Shown here piece after piece: positions 1-11,488 of a stretch of 64,000 nucleotides of DNA. How positions within the stretch are numbered: the stretch's first letter is position 1; each line of letters begins with the position of its first letter. Source of the stretch: Trichosphaerium sp. ATCC 40318 (Eukaryota > Discosea > Flabellinia > Trichosidae); the NCBI GenBank assembly GCA_038496445.1, contig JALMLS010000015.1:620001-684000 (forward strand). Direction: 5' to 3'. Position numbers and translations under genes: made by a program. Below the pieces are notes generated by a model. That model searched no databases. It was not told the origin of the DNA and saw nothing but the letters and a program-made list of their open reading frames with translations.

Positions 1-204
1 TGCGTTTGATCGTTAGTTTCGCTTAAAACGCTGTTAATGACTGTTGTTTACCCTGTAGAAGCTCCAACGCTATGAGGATTTCCTGTACGTGCTCTTTTGT
101 TAATGTACCACCTGATTGCATCAACGGATTTAACACGCATTCAAATATAACGAATGCAGCTATTCAATTGATTAACAAATCGCAAAATTTGGTTCTAAAT
201 AAAT

Positions 205-484
205 TTAGAATGTGCGAAACGCACCATTTTCTTCCTCTACGTCTTGTAGGCGCAGAAAGAAGCGCAGATTTTCTTCCCGTAACTCTTTAACAAACTGCAA
301 AAGCTCGCTCAACCCTTGTTGGCGCAAGTAAGAAAACTTGCCTCGTATCTAGCAAGGTATAAACCTCCTTATTTACAAATAATCGATTTTGTACCTTCGC
401 AAGAAACAAATTTGTCTTAAAATGCATCTCCCGTATCCGACGGTCGGAGTTTAGCCATTGAAGATAGTCGGAGAGTTGCGACAT
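205..484 (-). CDS. small hypothetical protein, ~77 aa
   Basis: Two exons, 395-484 and 205-348, joined across a 46-nt intron (349-394) with the GTAC...TAG borders typical of this window. The joined frame starts MSQLSDYLQWLNSDRR and ends VEEENGAFRTF. The second exon reads as a charged helix (LLQFVKELREENLRFF), so a small helical or coiled-coil protein is likely. I do not recognise the family. An in-frame TAA just upstream of a GTG at 514 makes the ATG at 484 the natural start, although a further upstream exon cannot be excluded. It is transcribed toward the window edge and lies downstream of the RING gene on the same strand. Confidence 0.45.
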
Positions 485-669
485 TCCTTCTGCACACCTT
501 GAGCAACCCAGCACTTAAATATATTCATTTTCTCGCTTAAATCTTTCCCACAGATTTAGAACGATAGCCAAACGTCACCACAAAATGACAACTAAAGTAC
601 TTATTTAAATTTGGTTTATAATTACAAGACATCAAGTGTCAAAAAGAGTAAGAAAACATTTGGCAACTC

Positions 670-1612
670 TCAGTGCCTTCGTTTCTTTTTATAGTTGTAG
701 CTAGTATCATAATAGTCGTAATTATCATAGTCATCAGAGTAATCATCATACAGCTCGTCATCTTCTTCGATAATATCGTCGGCAGAGTATCGAATATTTG
801 CTTCCCTACGAACCTCAACTAAGTGGCCGCTATCCCAAAATTTCGTGCATTGCGTGTCAATCGAGTACAATTTTTCTAAAATTTCGTCTTGGTTGCTAAT
901 CATTCCGTCAGCCAAGAATTGACGCCTGTATACACCCAAAGTAGCTTTAATATCTTTCATTGCTGTAGCGTCCTCGCTCGTCCAGTTGTTAGAACGTCCA
1001 AGCGTTGCTGCGCTTACTTCGTTAACACGTTGATGTAAACGCGACACTTCTTCTAGAAAATACGTGGCGTCAAGACATGACAGGTCCGCAGGCGTGTCTG
1101 CAAAATAACAAATGTTTAGTGAATAAATCAGGCCATTTAGCGTACCTTCTGGTTTTGGTTTGCTTGGGACGTTGAAATAATGCTTTTCATTCCCATGCGT
1201 TACAAATAAAAATTCACCATTACATAGCGGCTAAATTGCGGTTAATGGACTCTGTTCGCTGTATTTAGTGTATTCGTACGCAAGTCAGCTTTGATTGCGC
1301 CCATCGAGAAATGCAGCCAAAACAAAATTTGTGTGAGCATTGTAAATGAGCCACAGACGCAGGCGATATCGCGCCAAGACATATCGCACAAGTATCTGCC
1401 TTTGTTGAATCAACACTTGGCTCTAACACCTGTACTTTGCTAGTAGCGAGCATTGTGGTGAAAAGAGCCACAGCCGAAGGCGCCAAACGACTCTGAAACT
1501 TTTTGCAAATCTGTTGAAGGACTTTTTTTGAATTAGGACACAACAAATCAAAGAAGTGACACCATTCAACGATCGTACCGCTTGATTCGAAAATAACCCT
1601 TTGGACTGCCAT
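670..1612 (-). CDS. RING-finger E3 ubiquitin ligase, TOPORS-like
   Basis: Three exons (1280-1612, 1146-1230, 670-1097) give 281 aa with both introns in phase. The C3HC4 RING is split by the first intron: CAICLGAISPASVAHLQCSH, KFCFGCISRWAQSKLTC, then PLCNGEFLFVTH. The spacing and the FCFGCISRW / CPLC signature are those of TOPORS/ICP0-like RING E3 ligases, which transfer ubiquitin (or SUMO in TOPORS) from an E2 to nuclear targets. About 75 residues precede the RING, and the C-terminus is an acidic, Tyr/Asp-rich tract ending in a basic KKKRRH. The TOPORS assignment rests on the RING pattern only; the flanks are not alignable by eye. It shares an 18-bp divergent promoter gap with the myosin gene. 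Confidence 0.8.
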
Positions 1613-1630
1613 ACTTGCGAAGTACGGACA
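1613..1630. promoter_or_regulatory. 18-bp divergent intergenic gap
   Basis: Only 18 bp separate the ATG of the RING gene (minus strand, 1612) from the ATG of the myosin gene (plus strand, 1631). Core promoter elements for each gene must therefore lie inside this gap or within the opposing coding region, and co-regulation is plausible. No TATA-like element is visible in the gap. Confidence 0.5.
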
Positions 1631-4600
1631 ATGGAGCTACAAGGGGGCGAAATAGGCCCAGGGACTGAAGTACGCGTACTAGATGAGCGCTAGCTCATTG
1701 TTATTAAGGTTTGGGTAACAGCTGGTAATAAAAATGTTTTGTACCTGCGAGGAACAGTAAATACACTAGCCGATGGAAAAGCGCTTGTTTCAGTACCTTC
1801 CGATGATGGTGAAGAGGTACTAGCTTGGGCCAACTGTTTGCTGATAAATAATTGCAGGAAGTTGAAGTTGATGTAAAAGATATGTGGATGGCAAACCCAC
1901 GCATGCTGGAAGGTATTAATGACCTTACACATCTATCCTTATTGGTACGGTTTAGCTTTTTTTGCCTGTTTGGTAGCGTACTACTTTGCCGCGCATACCA
2001 GGGCGTTTGTACAGCAGTAGACTCGTTTTATTATTTTTGGGCCAATGCTCTAACCTTAGACCTAACTATTGATGTACTTAGCACGAACCGGCTGTTTTAC
2101 ACAACTTACACCATCGCTACTTGAATAATGAAATTTATTCATTTTCTGGACCTATTTTGATCGCGGTACACCTCACCAACGCAGCACTGTCGCTTACTTC
2201 GCTAGATAAATCCTTACAGCTCACTTCCAATCTATTCGGAAGAGTTTATAAAGGAATATGCTGGAAAGGACAGAGAACAATTTAAACCGCATGTATACGC
2301 TTTAGCTGAGAATGCTTACCGCTCTATGGTTGATTTTGGTACACAATTCAGTTATTTTTTTTCTCGATTCTTCACTGATGATCATCACTCCTATCTGACA
2401 CTCGAAAAAGGTAAAAATCAATCAGTTCTAGTATCAGGGGAGTCCGGTGCTGGCAAGACTGAGACAACAAAGGTGAGTATGAACAGAAACCAAGTTGTTT
2501 TCTTTAGCAGTTAGTTGATACGCTTTCTAGTTTATTTTGAAGTACTTCGCTGCAATGAACCCAGATGCCACAGAGCAAGGTAACATAGAAGATAAAGTGA
2601 TTGCTAGTACACCTATTCTTGAGGTATGGAAGAACCTATTAGTCAAAGAAAAGAACTTTAGCTAAATTTTTTTTTAAAGGCTTTTGGTAATGCAAAGACA
2701 ACAAGAAATGATAACTCTAGTCGATTTGGTAAATGGCTTCAAGTACAATTCAATGGTAGTGGTGTTATCATTGGTGCGAAACTCCAGACATACTTACTTG
2801 AAAAATCTCGTCTTGCACATCAAGCCGAAGAAGAAAGGAACTATCATGTGTTCTATCAGGTATGTCAATTTTTTTTAATGTGCATTATTTGTATTGTTTG
2901 GTATCTCGCGAAACTGACGCGTGTTATTTTTTTTGTAGTTACTGAAGGGTCTTACACCTGAGCAAAAGGATGAATTACATATTACTGGCTTAGAACCTGA
3001 TTATTTTAACTACCTTAATCAGAGTGGTTGTACCACTCTAGATTCAACTGATGATGCTGTTACATTTGAGGAAACAAAAAGAGCACTTGAGACTATTGGT
3101 ATTGCAGAAGATGAACAAATATACATATGGCGGTATGTTGAAGGATTTGGTTGTTGAGATGTAGTGTACTTATTACTTGTTGTTTTTAGTGTACTGGTTG
3201 GTATTCTGTTTATTGGTAATATTGAAATGGTAGAAGGTGGTGTTGATAAAGCTGCCGTCAGTGCAGAGGTATGTCTTTGTTGTTGCATGTGTTGAAGTGA
3301 TTTTTAACATTGTTTGTTGTTAGGGAGAGGAAATTCTTGGTGTTGCATGTGAGTTGCTTGGTATGGATGTTGAGCGTGTTAGATCAACATTCTTGTCAAA
3401 GACTTTGACTATTAAAGCTGGTCCTCGCCGTAATTCTGTTGTGATGGTTCCACTCAAGGTAGAAGAGGCAGACAATGCACGTGACGCATTCACTATGCTC
3501 GTATATTCACGGTTGTTCGACTGGTCCGTAGAGTGGTGAGAAATACCTTTTTTCGCTTACTCTTTTTGTTAGGCTAGTTGCACGTATTAATACTTGCATT
3601 GATAATCCAAAAGAAACGAAAACATTTATTGGTGTACTTGATATCTACGGATTTGAGTCTTTTGAGTTCAACAGCTTCGAACAATTTTGTATCAACTACG
3701 TGCGTAGTGAAGAAAGAGAGGCTATTTATTTGTTTACAATCTATTAGGCTAATGAAAAATTACAACAACAGTTTAATCAGGTATGCTAGAGCAAGATTTT
3801 AGTGTTAATATTTTATTCTAACCTCCCTCGCTTTAGCATGTTTTTAAAATCGAACAAGAGATCTACAAACGTGAAAAGATTGATTGGGAGTATATTGACT
3901 ACAAAGACAATCAAGCATGTCTAGATTTGATTGAAAAAAGAAATGGTATTTTCTCGGCTCTTGATGAACAGCAAATCATGCCTAACGGCACTGATATGGG
4001 ATTTTGCTCGTACGTAGCGATTTTTTATGTTTTAAAAAGGTTGTATTGTTGGATATTAATCTTCTATGTAGTAAACTAAAGCGTACACGTAATCCGCACC
4101 TGAAGTTTAATAACAAGCTCGAAGATGATCAATTCATTGTATGCCATTATGCTGGTAATATTGTGTACACAGCGCAAGGTTTCATGGAGAAAAACGCTGA
4201 TTATGTGATTGCTCAACAATTGGCTTGTATGAAGAATTCTACAAATCCTTTTGTTTCGGCTATGCTTAAGGTTACACAGAACTTAAAAGCTCAAAGAGCC
4301 AAAGAAAAAGAAGAGAGGCTAAAGAGTAACACATTAGCACCTGGTAGATCAGCAAAGTACCAATAATTGATTTGTTATTTCAATATGAGGTTATAACCTG
4401 TTTGATAGGAGGAGAGTACCAGCTGGTCGTTCACGAACTCGTGGTAATGGAGGTGGAGGCGGTTCTGATCGCCAGTTTGTTAGTATTGGTGCTCAGTTCA
4501 AGGTATACTGCCGTTGTGCAGTGTTTAGCTCGTTATTGACGTCATCTTGTAGGAGTCTTTGAAAGGGCTTATGGAGACTATTCGTACAACAAGCCCACAT

Positions 4601-7600
4601 TATATTAGATGTATTAAACCGAATGAAAAGAAAAAACCTTCTTTATTTTGGAAGACAATGATTCTCTCTCAAGTACGACAACTTTACATACAAGTTTAGT
4701 TTGTAACTAATGGATTTTTATAACAGCTCCGTTGTGGTGGTGTACTTGAAGCAATACGAATTTGTCAAGCTGGGTATCCAAGTAGAAGAAAATATCAAGA
4801 ATTCTTTGAGAGGTATGGATTTGCACATTGGTTTTTTAGGTGTTTGTTGAAATAGTTACTGACTATCTTGTAGATACAATTTACTTGTTGCTTCAAAGCA
4901 TTTGCCTTCATCTCCTGAGAACGACTTTAGAGCAGCCACTATGGCTGTTGTAAATGAGTTAAAGCTTGACAAGGCTTTAATTCAGTGTGGTATTAATAGA
5001 CTATTCCTAAAAGTTGGTGTATTAGCAAAGTTTGAAGAGACTCGCAGAAGAAAGCGTGGCGGTGCTGCTATTTTAATTCAAAAGAACTGGAAGAAGTACA
5101 TGGCAGTGCGATCATATAGAAAGATAAGAAATGCAACAATCAAAATACAGTCGTGTACGTAGCACTCGCTTTGTGTTGTTTATTTCTGACGCTCTTTCTT
5201 GTAGTTTGTAGGATGATTATTGGTAAGAAAGCTGCTGTATTTATAAAGCAAAGTAGTGGCGCTATTAAACTACAATCACTCATAAGAATGTGGTCTAAGT
5301 ATGAACAATACGATTTAGATCGTAGTCGCGTTATTGCAATTCAAACAAGTGCGTAAAACAGTTGCATTGTTTTTTCTTAGTGTTATTTTTCTAGGCATTA
5401 GACAAACTATTGCTGATAGGGAGTACTTTGAAACACGGCAGAACCACTATGTCTGTGTATTACAGAGCCTTACTCGTATGTACAATGAACGCAAGATGTT
5501 CAATGATTGGCGTTATGGTACAGTAACAGCTCAAAAGCTTTGGAGAGCAAAATTGGCAAGGTATGGCGTTAATATCAACTTGTACTTAACCTTTGTTAAG
5601 GCGTGTTTTACGTAAACTTAAGTTGGAAGCTAAGAACTTGAATAATGTAAAGCAACAAAAGGAAGAACTAGAAGAAAAGCTTAAAGCATTGAGTGAGCAA
5701 GTAAAGACACTTAATAACGTCAACGAGGAACTCAGAAATCAAAGTCAAAGTTCGCAAGTAGTCGATGCTGCTCTACAAGATAAAGAAGCCACGATATCAA
5801 CGTTAGAGGCTGAATTAAGTACTGTGAAGCAACGAGAGGAAGAACTAGCTGGGCATGTAAGCACATACGAAGATGAGTTGGCAAAATTCCGCCGACGAGA
5901 AGCAGAGTTGAGCGAGCGTGAGGAAGCTCTTAAAAAACACCTTGAAGAGAAAGAAGAAGCTTTACAACAAATGAGCGAACGCGAAAAAGAAAAGGGATCA
6001 GCTCTACAGCGTGTTCTAGAACGAGAAAAGACACTACAACTAAAACTACGCACTTCTGAGTCATCCCTTGCTCTACACCTAAACAGCCCTAAAGACGATA
6101 CCACTGAAAAAGAAGACGCAGTGCAGTCATTGAGAGAGCAACTAAAAGAGTTACGTGACCGTAACGAAGAATTAGCAAAAGAGGTTGAGGACAAAACAAT
6201 CACAATAGAACACCTTGAACAATCTCAAGGTAGTCACAGCAGGTCAAACTCTGCTTCTTTAGCAGATGTAACACAAGAGATGGAGTCTATGTACAGAACG
6301 GGTGGTTTACAAGGAGATGAGCTTGACCAGTTACGTACTAGACTTGACAGCGGTGTTTCTTCTAGCAGTAACGTAAGTGATCTACAAAAAAGTGTTGCTT
6401 TGTTACAGTTCGAAAACGAGCAGCTTAAGGACCGTCTTCATGATCTAGAGAGTAACAAATGCCTTGATGATCTACATCAAGAGAACGTATCTCTAAGACA
6501 AAGATTAGAGTCTGTTACAGAGAGTGTCGCTCCAGAGAACGCTGATTACCTTAAAGAGGTCTTATTGAAGTGTCAATCCTTAGAAAAGCAGAATGAAGAG
6601 CTTCAAACTAAGCTAAGAAACAGCAGTGTGTCTTCAGCTGATAGGCCTTCACCTGTTGTTGAGAGATCGAAACCAATACCTGCATCTACACCTATACCTA
6701 TACAAGCGCCTGTTCCTGTTGTACCTAATGGTACAAGTGCAACTACTACTGTTTCTTCAAGGACTAGTAGAAGATCAAGAAAGAGTTTTGCAGGCAGCAT
6801 TATTGCTGAAAATAGTAGTTCTCCTAAAAGAACTTATGTTGACTTTTTTACTGCTAAAGTAACTGGTCGTCGTTCTGTATCTAAGCCAAGACCACTTCCA
6901 ACCGGTGCACCAACACAAGCTGATACGGTACGCGTATAAAACAAACAAAAAGAAAAGTTTAACTGCTTTTTTGAAGTGTTCTTTATCGCTGTTCTTCTTG
7001 TTTACCCTTCTGTTTTAGGCTGAGAACCAAGTTGTTAGTAAACCTCCAGTAGCACGTCCTAATGCTAGTAATAATAAAAAGATGAAGGTAGTGACTAGAA
7101 AGTCATTTAATGCAACTAAAACGCTTGGTTGGCTTGGACGAAGCATCTTTAGAAGAAAGGTAAATACCCTTAACAACTTTGTTACGTTACTCACTTGTTT
7201 CTGTTTAGCAAGTTGTAAAAGGAATGCTATTCTGTGTGTTGAACACATCTGTAATCACTTATCACAGTGAAGTAGAATTTCTGAGTTCTGAGTTCTGTTG
7301 TCAGCCTGGTACAAACAACTGGTTGCTTCACGGAACTCAAAAGAAATTATTTACTTGGAGTATCCATCAAATGGCTGAATCTCAGCCTACAGATGTTTGT
7401 AGATATGATTTCTATCATGCACTTGCTTTGGGTAATAGTATAATGAGAGATTCACCACGTACGTTTGAACAGTTTCTGTACTCGCTGTGTTTTTTTTGAC
7501 TCTTTCTTAAAGAACCAAAGATCAGATTCTCTATTCCTAATGATGGTCTACTTGGTTGTATTCTAGTCATTAGACGTCCAGAGGGTCCGTGGGTTGATGA

Positions 7601-7990
7601 AAATTATAAACATGTACTTGATACTTGCATTCGACTTCGTTCAAGTACGTCTAGTTTGTTTTTTTTTGTTGACTGATGACAACTCCGTTTGCCTGTGTAC
7701 TATTTGTGTAACTAACTTAATATCTTAGAACAAAAATTTGCAATTGTATCCACCCTTGGAGATGTTAAAGATCCTCCTGAAACATTCAATGTTCAAACAA
7801 CTGGAACTTTCTCTTTTTCTGGAACCGTATGTTTTCCTTTCTCAACTTTTTTTAAATGTTTTTTTTTGAATCTCTGTCTTTCGTTCTTTGTTGGCTTATG
7901 TTTACTTTTTTTTAGGGCTATGATAATGACGCTAAAGTTGTTGATAATCTTTTAAAATTTGCTCATGCTGAAGCATCAAAGCAATTGTAG
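1631..7990 (+). CDS. unconventional myosin heavy chain, class V-like neck with atypical tail
   Basis: Actin-based motor spread over about 26 introns. The first exon (1631-1669) encodes [13 protein letters not shown] and joins [12 protein letters not shown], the SH3-like N-terminal fold. The motor contains HEPAVLHNL, the P-loop GESGAGKT (about 2440), switch [15 protein letters not shown], relay [20 protein letters not shown], the actin-binding/SH1 region [10 protein letters not shown] and [12 protein letters not shown]. The neck has six IQ motifs (for example [33 protein letters not shown]), as in myosin V. A coiled coil of about 320 residues follows (5604-6620), then a Ser/Pro/Arg linker. The last exons (7018-7990) encode about 230 residues I cannot match to a DIL, MyTH4 or FERM domain. 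One intron near 3525-3587 has two possible donors, and the reading 2336-2409 may be intron or exon. Confidence 0.93.
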
Positions 7991-8342
7991 CACCATTGTT
8001 TTTTTTTCCCGAAATTTCCTGAAAAAACCAGAAAAAAACCTCCTCAGCTCATACTCTTCGTATCGTGTATGTATGTACTTTTACATCGTAAATAAATAAA
8101 AACAGTTAAGACAAATCACTACAGATAAAAGGCGTTAAACAATACTGCGACTATTTAGACTTACAGTTGATATAACCCATTGTTTTTGTGTTCTATTGAT
8201 AAGGTTCTTTTGCAAAAAATTCTTGTCACTGACTTGTTACATATACCACGGCTTTGAACCTTATGTTTTGTTGGGTAAGATAGTATCCTTAACACCACAT
8301 CAGTTTAAGCCAGTCGGTACACGCAAGCAACACAGCATCAAC
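7991..8342. other. intergenic, 3' end of myosin and upstream of F-box gene
   Basis: AT-rich spacer with AATAAATAAA near 8090, a plausible polyadenylation signal for the myosin transcript. A short reading extension upstream of 8343 uses only a TTG start and is not taken as coding. Nothing else recognised. Confidence 0.4.
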
Positions 8343-9266
8343 ATGAGCGCAACAAAAAAAAAAGAAGCTGAACAAATAAAACCCGTTTCACAGTTGCCAC
8401 CAGAGATGGTAACACTAATTCTGAAAAATTTAAACAAAAAACAGCGTATAAACGCTTCTGCAGTTTCACGCTTGTTTAATGACATCATTCGGCACGATGT
8501 TGGTATTGAATGGCTATGTATGCTCCATCCCAAAGATTGTCGCTTTCTAAAACGTAGTCCGCTCCTTAAAAACACCATAATTTGCTTCAATTGGATAGTG
8601 GTATCAAGAACCGATTTAGCCTATCTTGTTGGTGTGCAGAGAATAGATTTACAAACTATAGAACCAAATGATGATGATATTCGAGTGTTACTACAAGATG
8701 GAAAGCACTCGATTCGCGAGATTGACTTGAGAGGTGCCGCCATAACCGATGTTTCTTTAAAGGCACTCAAAGGTGTTCATACGATTAACATTATTGAATG
8801 TCCTGTCACTGTTGAAGGAATAAAGGCTCTCAAAGATGCACATTGTGTAACTGTTCATGAAGCAGCAGACTCATGGCTAAAAGAACTTTGCAATGTACAC
8901 ACTCTCGTTATCACTTATGGATTCGGATGTACAGATGAAGGCATCAAAGCATTGACAGGTGTGAAGTGCCTTAAGATGTGTTTTAATGAGACGACAGGAT
9001 CAGGTTTGAAAGACTTGGTTAACCTTGAAAGTCTCACACTTGGGTTTTTTGATAATCTGACAGATGATAGTTTGAAGCACCTGGATAATCTCAAACACTT
9101 GGAACTTCAGCATTGTCCAACTGTCACAAGTTCAGTTTTGAAATCTTTGAAGTCTCTTAAATCTGTCTGTGTTGATTACAGATGCCAGATTACAAGAAAA
9201 GATGTTGAGTCATTGGGTTTAGTATGGATTGAAGAAGAAATCTGGTGGCCCAGAATTGTTGCATAG
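8343..9266 (+). CDS. F-box / leucine-rich repeat protein
   Basis: Single-exon gene, 307 aa. After a Lys-rich start (MSATKKKEAEQ) comes an F-box, QLPPEMVTLILKNL with SAVSRLFNDIIR, which would bind Skp1 in an SCF ubiquitin ligase. The rest is divergent leucine-rich repeats with units such as EGIKALTGVKCLKM and DSLKHLDNLKHLEL, the likely substrate-recognition surface. It is the most diverged of four F-box/LRR genes in the window. The ATG at 8343 is preferred because it directly precedes the F-box; the open frame extends upstream only through a TTG. An AATAAATAG near 9345 may be its poly(A) signal. The substrate is unknown. Confidence 0.8.
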   Translation: MSATKKKEAEQIKPVSQLPPEMVTLILKNLNKKQRINASAVSRLFNDIIRHDVGIEWLCMLHPKDCRFLKRSPLLKNTIICFNWIVVSRTDLAYLVGVQRIDLQTIEPNDDDIRVLLQDGKHSIREIDLRGAAITDVSLKALKGVHTINIIECPVTVEGIKALKDAHCVTVHEAADSWLKELCNVHTLVITYGFGCTDEGIKALTGVKCLKMCFNETTGSGLKDLVNLESLTLGFFDNLTDDSLKHLDNLKHLELQHCPTVTSSVLKSLKSLKSVCVDYRCQITRKDVESLGLVWIEEEIWWPRIVA

Positions 9267-9657
9267 ACAAGCAGGATGATAGAATAGCATCATTGGAAAA
9301 CATTTCTAAAACTTCATCTACTTGTGATAGCAACGTGTTTATTTAATAAATAGATTACATACAACCTATGCATTACTGAAGATATACTTTAAAATACTAA
9401 ATTTATATGTAGTTCAGTTTCATCAAGACTGCAAGACTTTAATGAATGGTAGCCGTTTTGATCTCATAGAAAAACTGACATGTGTCCCTCGATAAACTAA
9501 CCAAAAGGTAGTTTCCTATCCGTATGTATTGTATGGTTGGGATAGCAAACCTAGATACGCATTGGTAAGTACATGTCATGCAAAGCTATTCAGCATTTGC
9601 TGAAACTGAGAACCAAGAACCGCTAGTGACTTAATTGATTCTGAAACACTCTTAATC

Positions 9658-10413
9658 ATGGATACCACGCTTGCAGATGTACCCAATGAAATCAATGTCA
9701 TGATTCTAAACTATTTAAACGATAGAGATAGATGTAATTCAGCGCAAGTGAATACAGTGTTTAGAGATCTAATACATGATTACGTTGGTTACAGAACAGT
9801 TAACATACCTTCTTTTCCCTCTGCTCAATTACTTTCGAAGTATCCCTATATTCTTAAAACAGCGCACGTGTATTGCCCGAGACCTACAGATGATATTTTG
9901 ATCGCACTTGAAGGCATCAAGTACTTCAGGGGTGGACAAAATATGGTTTTCTATAGAGCTGTTACTAGCTCAGCTATTTTGCCTTCTCTTGTACCAAGGA
10001 GGGGCCCTGTTCACCCTCTCGTTACAGACAAGGGGTGTAAGTATCTATCTGGAGCACATACAGTGAACTTGTGTGAATGTGGTAACATTACAGATGAAGG
10101 GATCAAACATCTTAAAGGCATTCATACTATTAACCTTGGAAATTGTAACAGAATAACAGATAAAGGTGTTGCAATGTTGGCAGGTGTTCATGATATCGAT
10201 CTTTCTTTCTGTTCTAGTGTATCTGATAAAGGCATTAAAGCTCTCAAAGGAGTACATACCATAAAACTTTACAGATGTGACATGATTACATGTGATGGTA
10301 TCATGGCTTTAAGTGGTGCTGATACAATAGATATACGATTTTGTTTTAAAATTACATATGATGTCATTGGTATGCTACAAAGAGCAAAGGTTGCAAGGAA
10401 TATCACAACATAA
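9658..10413 (+). CDS. F-box / leucine-rich repeat protein, paralogue 1
   Basis: Single-exon gene, 251 aa. F-box: DVPNEINVMILNYLNDRDR followed by NSAQVNTVFRDLIHDYVGY. LRR units of about 24 residues follow, of the type ITDEGIKHLKGIHTINL, with the alternating TDKG/SDKG pattern of AMN1/FBXL-like repeats. It is presumably the substrate receptor of an SCF complex. It is a near copy of the gene at 30613-31377 on the opposite strand, and about 70 bp of upstream sequence and the start of the 3' flank are also shared, so the promoter was duplicated with the gene. The copies differ mainly around residues 100-130, between the F-box region and the regular LRRs. Confidence 0.85.
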   Translation: MDTTLADVPNEINVMILNYLNDRDRCNSAQVNTVFRDLIHDYVGYRTVNIPSFPSAQLLSKYPYILKTAHVYCPRPTDDILIALEGIKYFRGGQNMVFYRAVTSSAILPSLVPRRGPVHPLVTDKGCKYLSGAHTVNLCECGNITDEGIKHLKGIHTINLGNCNRITDKGVAMLAGVHDIDLSFCSSVSDKGIKALKGVHTIKLYRCDMITCDGIMALSGADTIDIRFCFKITYDVIGMLQRAKVARNITT

Positions 10414-10545
10414 TATGATAATCGAATACAATGTTTGTAGCGACATAGTTACCACCTTTAGACAGTAAATAAATTACTCTGTTATAATTTAATATCTTGT
10501 TGGATGGCACTCGTATTATTAATGCTACTACCTAACTAATTTATG

Positions 10546-10793
10546 TTACTTTGGAAATGAGGTTGTTATCATATAGTCTATAAATTAAAAAACGCTAGAA
10601 AAAGAAAAAGGACCAATGCAAGTGTGGTATGCGTTGTTGTGGCCATTTTAGTTTGCAATGACATTTTTGTATTTTCATACCACAATTAAAAATATGTGTT
10701 GCATGATAAAGCATGTTCAAATGCACCTAATAAGCAACCTTCTCGGCCTTTTGGCTAAGATCAAGTGTAGTATCTGTTCTATTCAGTTTAATC
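10546..10793 (+). repeat. U2 inverted repeat, left arm
   Basis: About 247 bp are nearly identical to the reverse complement of 13256-13502. The arm comprises about 190 bp of U2 upstream sequence (presumed snRNA promoter) plus the first 58 nt of the U2 transcript. Only a few mismatches are visible, for example TATAGTCTATA against TATATTCTATA, so the copy is recent or is being homogenised. The two arms enclose a Ras-like gene. Confidence 0.85.
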
Positions 10794-10806
10794 GATCTTA
10801 GCCAAC
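10736..10806 (+). pseudogene. truncated U2 snRNA copy with fold-back end
   Basis: Begins like a real U2 at 10736 (AACCTTCTCGGCCTTTTGGC) and matches the intact gene through the branch-site recognition sequence (GTGTAGTATC) and into stem IIa (ATTCAGTTTAATC, ending 10793). It then departs: instead of the other half of stem IIa it reads GATCTTAGCCAA (10794-10805), the exact reverse complement of its own 10751-10762. It has no Sm site and no stems III/IV, so it cannot be a functional U2, but it keeps the full upstream region and could still be transcribed as a short hairpin RNA. Confidence 0.8.
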
Positions 10807-11488
10807 CATCTTAAAACGAAAAATCCATAAAATCTCACCTGCTTCCTGTTGATGCACTACACCAACCGGACATTCAAGACCAGTATGCAGCTTCTCTTTT
10901 TCTAACGCATGCTCTATCAGAGTGACATCCACATTGACTAGTGCATACAACTTCACTATTAACTAATAAAAGTACAAAGGCATAGGTGATTAATCTAACA
11001 AAGATACTGGCATGAATATCCAACTTTATGTACTTTTTCATAATTCAGAAATTTAAGAATCAATCAAGCAAGCCACAGCGAGTTCTAAAATGAGTTAGCT
11101 TGTTACTGTGTATTCACTCCTAAAAACAATGTTAACAATTTAAGGTCCAGAAGATGTTGAGATTCCTGTGTGACCATGTAATTATCGACAACCGTCTAAT
11201 TGAGAAAAAATCGGTACAAATAAGTGAAATTTACACTTTGAGCTCAATGAAGTTCAAACTCGAGTAACTACAATGAGCGTCTAGTATAAAAACATAAATA
11301 CGACAATCTTTGTGTGCGCCTCTGTGCGAAAAACATAAAGTTGAAATAATTGGGTGCCATTAATGTGAAATGCGGTGCTAAAAATAAACTATTAAATATA
11401 TTTCAGTGAACAAAGTAAAATTAATAGAGTCAACAAACGCCACCCATTAAACACATACGCTACCTATTCCTCACAAGTTTAAGCTGGA
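10807..11488. other. intergenic, no gene seen
   Basis: AT-rich sequence between the U2 relic and the Ras-like gene. No long open frame, RNA motif or clear repeat recognised. The 3' part presumably holds the promoter of the Ras-like gene. Confidence 0.3.

Noticed and set aside
5745-6203. Long minus-strand open frame opposite the myosin coiled coil
   Set aside because: Ser/Arg-rich antisense shadow of a Glu/Lys-rich heptad region; no splice or start context of its own.
6603-6862. Additional frames on both strands across the Pro/Thr linker of the myosin
   Set aside because: Low-complexity shadows of the coding linker in the sense frame.
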